Program-made: the position numbers and the translations under genes
Part shown: positions 62,801 to 64,000 of the stretch, piece after piece
How positions within the stretch are numbered: the first letter of the stretch is position 1
How the letters are laid out: the number at the start of each line of letters is the position of its first letter
Assembly: GCA_024655885.1 (NCBI GenBank)
Contig: JANLFN010000001.1
Location: 372,001 to 436,000 of the forward strand
DNA from: Eubacteriales bacterium
GTDB taxonomy: Bacteria; Bacillota; Clostridia; Acetivibrionales; JANLFN01
Length of the DNA stretch: 64,000 bases
Direction of reading: 5' to 3'
Notes under the pieces: model-generated
What the model was told of the DNA's origin: nothing
The model's database searches: none
Seen by the model: the letters and a program-made list of their open reading frames with translations, nothing else

Positions 62801-63034
62801 TTATTCACCCGAATGTATCTCGCCATGGCGGCAAAATATTCTTGCCTTTCCTCTGATTTTAATTGCAGAGGTATTCTCGGTAAACTGGGCCAGCAATACC
62901 TCCCCGCGGTCCAGCTTTTCAGTATGGTGAAACTTGGTATCCTTTCCTCTTGTAAGTCCGATTATATTTACGCCATTTTCCTCGGCCTTTATCGCAACAT
63001 AATCACCCAAGATTTTTTCTAATTCCCAATCCAA
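62801..63034 (-). CDS. mtrB: trp RNA-binding attenuation protein TRAP (MtrB)
   Basis: A 77-residue protein closely matching TRAP of Bacillus. The shared core is [20 protein letters not shown] and [19 protein letters not shown]. Lys40, Lys59 and Arg61 correspond to the RNA-contacting Lys37, Lys56 and Arg58 of B. subtilis, and the GLTRG..T..H and NTSAI residues that bind tryptophan between subunits are kept. TRAP forms an 11-subunit ring that, with tryptophan, binds (G/U)AG repeats in trp leaders. The start is TTG 63032-63034 behind GAGGTGG; a GTG three codons earlier overlaps that site. It lies after dnaE and before a DUF2007-like gene. No trp genes are in the window. A family of (G/A)AGNNN arrays elsewhere in the window may be relevant. 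Confidence 0.9.
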   Translation of the reverse strand: MDWELEKILGDYVAIKAEENGVNIIGLTRGKDTKFHHTEKLDRGEVLLAQFTENTSAIKIRGKARIFCRHGEIHSGE

Positions 63035-63166
63035 ATAAACCACCTCGACATAACTATATATTATTTAATAATAAAAATCAATATTTTTACAACATAATAT
63101 TGGCGGATAAGGCGTATATAAAGGGTACCCGGTCCTTTTCATACCGCCGCTTCATGCTATATTTCC

Positions 63167-64000
63167 TTATACCACCTTCACGTTCTCCTCGCCAAGACGG
63201 AGCTTAAGCTCGGATAAGAGGGTTTCATTTATATTGACCCTATACTGTTTGTTTCCTGTTTCGATAATATTTTTTTCCTCATCGCATAAAACCACAGGAG
63301 TAAAACCGCTGAAGTATTCCATCAACGACAGCAGTGAAAGCATAAACACCTCATCGTTGCACTTTCCCACTTTCAAGTACAGTTTGGGAGCTTTCTTACC
63401 TTCAACCGGTGCCGGGACGCCCCCCTGCGGTACGCTTTTCAACGGTCTGATCTCTTCACATATAACTTTGGGGTTTTCTTCCTCCTTTACGCTGATTCTT
63501 CCCCTTATTAATATAATATTCTCTTCTTCAATGAATCCCGAATATTTTTCAAGTACGGCAGGAAAAACGATAACCTCCATGGTTCCGCACATATCCTCCA
63601 GAGTAACAAACGCCATTAATTTATTGCTTTTGGTAGTCTTTGTTTTTTTGCCCGTTATTATTCCGCCCACCGTCACATACATTCCATCCTCCAATTCCTT
63701 TGACCGGCTTGCAGCGGCCTCCCCGTCTTCTCCAAAGCCTTCCGCATTCAAGTCCGAGCTCAGTAAGGTAACCTGGGAATTTATTTCATCCTCAAATTCA
63801 CTTAAGGGATGTCCTGAAACATAGAGCCCCAGCATTTCCTTTTCCATTGACAAAAGGGTTTTTGCCGGATATTCTTTTATGTCCGGATATTCCTCCTCCA
63901 TGTTCTCCGCCTTAATGCCGCTTTTCGAAAGTTCAAACATGGACATCTGCCCGTCCATATTGCGCTTTTTGCTTGCCTGTATGCCGTCAATGATTTTTTC
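63167..64000 (-). CDS. dnaE: DNA polymerase III alpha subunit DnaE, C-terminal 277 residues (cut by window edge)
   Basis: The frame runs open to the window end and ends with the stop at 63167-63169. The visible part begins EKIIDGIQASKKRNMDGQMS, includes the SMFELSK segment, and continues EKEMLGLYVSGHPLSEF, the standard junction in DnaE-type polymerases. The OB-fold (VTVGGIITGKKTKTTKSNKLMAFVTLEDMCGTMEVIVFPAVLEKY) follows, and then a C-terminal beta/alpha region. Together with PolC at 32347 the genome has both Firmicutes polymerases; DnaE extends RNA primers before PolC takes over. The catalytic palm is outside the window. Confidence 0.93.
   Translation of the reverse strand, partial: EKIIDGIQASKKRNMDGQMSMFELSKSGIKAENMEEEYPDIKEYPAKTLLSMEKEMLGLYVSGHPLSEFEDEINSQVTLLSSDLNAEGFGEDGEAAASRSKELEDGMYVTVGGIITGKKTKTTKSNKLMAFVTLEDMCGTMEVIVFPAVLEKYSGFIEEENIILIRGRISVKEEENPKVICEEIRPLKSVPQGGVPAPVEGKKAPKLYLKVGKCNDEVFMLSLLSLMEYFSGFTPVVLCDEEKNIIETGNKQYRVNINETLLSELKLRLGEENVKVV

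Noticed and set aside
1-64000. CRISPR arrays, tRNA or rRNA genes, prophage or intact insertion sequences
   Set aside because: No regularly spaced identical repeats, cloverleaf-like sequences, rRNA-like conserved stretches, integrases or transposases were seen by reading; a tRNA or repeat search program would settle this.

Overview
The window is a chromosomal segment of an endospore-forming member of the Clostridia. Evidence: a division/wall cluster opening with mraZ, both PolC- and DnaE-type replicative polymerases, an uninterrupted sigK, MutS2, Firmicutes-type translation operons and strong AGGAGG-like ribosome binding sites, often used with TTG starts. The HypCDEF set predicts a [NiFe] hydrogenase elsewhere in the genome, so an anaerobic fermentative lifestyle is likely. 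The genus cannot be fixed from sequence reading alone. Almost every gene is on the minus strand, so operons read from high to low coordinates. The exceptions are a 55-codon ORF at 10231, a GGDEF remnant at 11582 and a DUF815 ATPase at 59969. I see no rRNA, tRNA, CRISPR array, prophage or intact insertion sequence.

Layout from low to high coordinates. Positions 1-4940: the start of the division and cell wall cluster (mraZ, rsmH, ftsL, spoVD-type PBP, murE), with a consensus promoter and three MraZ-type boxes. 5022-10036: rodA, lgt and a paired M16 peptidase locus (ymfF/ymfH type). 10231-11820: a small membrane ORF, a conserved protein of unclear function and a decayed diguanylate cyclase end. 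11845-15876: a YknWXYZ/MacAB-like efflux operon. 16009-30067: one long run rimP-nusA-ylxR-ylxQ-infB-rbfA-nrnA-truB-ribF-hypF-hypC-hypD-hypE driven by a near-consensus promoter. 30128-32279: a radical SAM enzyme and a TetR regulator, each preceded by the same type of palindromic operator.

32301-42808: polC, a glycosyltransferase, and ispG-rseP-dxr-cdsA-uppS. 42834-46154: rpsB-tsf-pyrH-frr plus a one-PASTA mini-protein, broken up by internal terminators. 46303-48750: sigK and a class B PBP. 48851-52057: mltG-trmR-U32 peptidase, matching the yrrLMNO tRNA-modification neighbourhood of Bacillus. 52094-59696: typA, mutS2, a CooT-like protein, DUF3842, a small Cys-rich protein, a membrane protein, a J-domain protein and DUF5685. 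59969-64000: the DUF815 ATPase, pgsA, a thioesterase, a DUF2007-like protein, the trp RNA-binding attenuation protein TRAP (mtrB) and the 3' part of dnaE.

The least explained structure is a family of intergenic inverted-repeat elements (17049-17331, 24343-24415, 36676-36794). One arm, read in the transcript, is a string of purine-rich hexamers of the form (G/A)AGNNN. Such (N)AG triplets at about 6-nt spacing resemble TRAP-binding arrays, and this same window encodes TRAP. The link is a testable inference, not shown. Other points worth a look are the paired TetR operators, the mraZ operator, a REP-like hairpin ending polC, a slippery heptamer at the end of rsmH, and two small genes easily missed by annotation (10231-10398 and 57298-57468).
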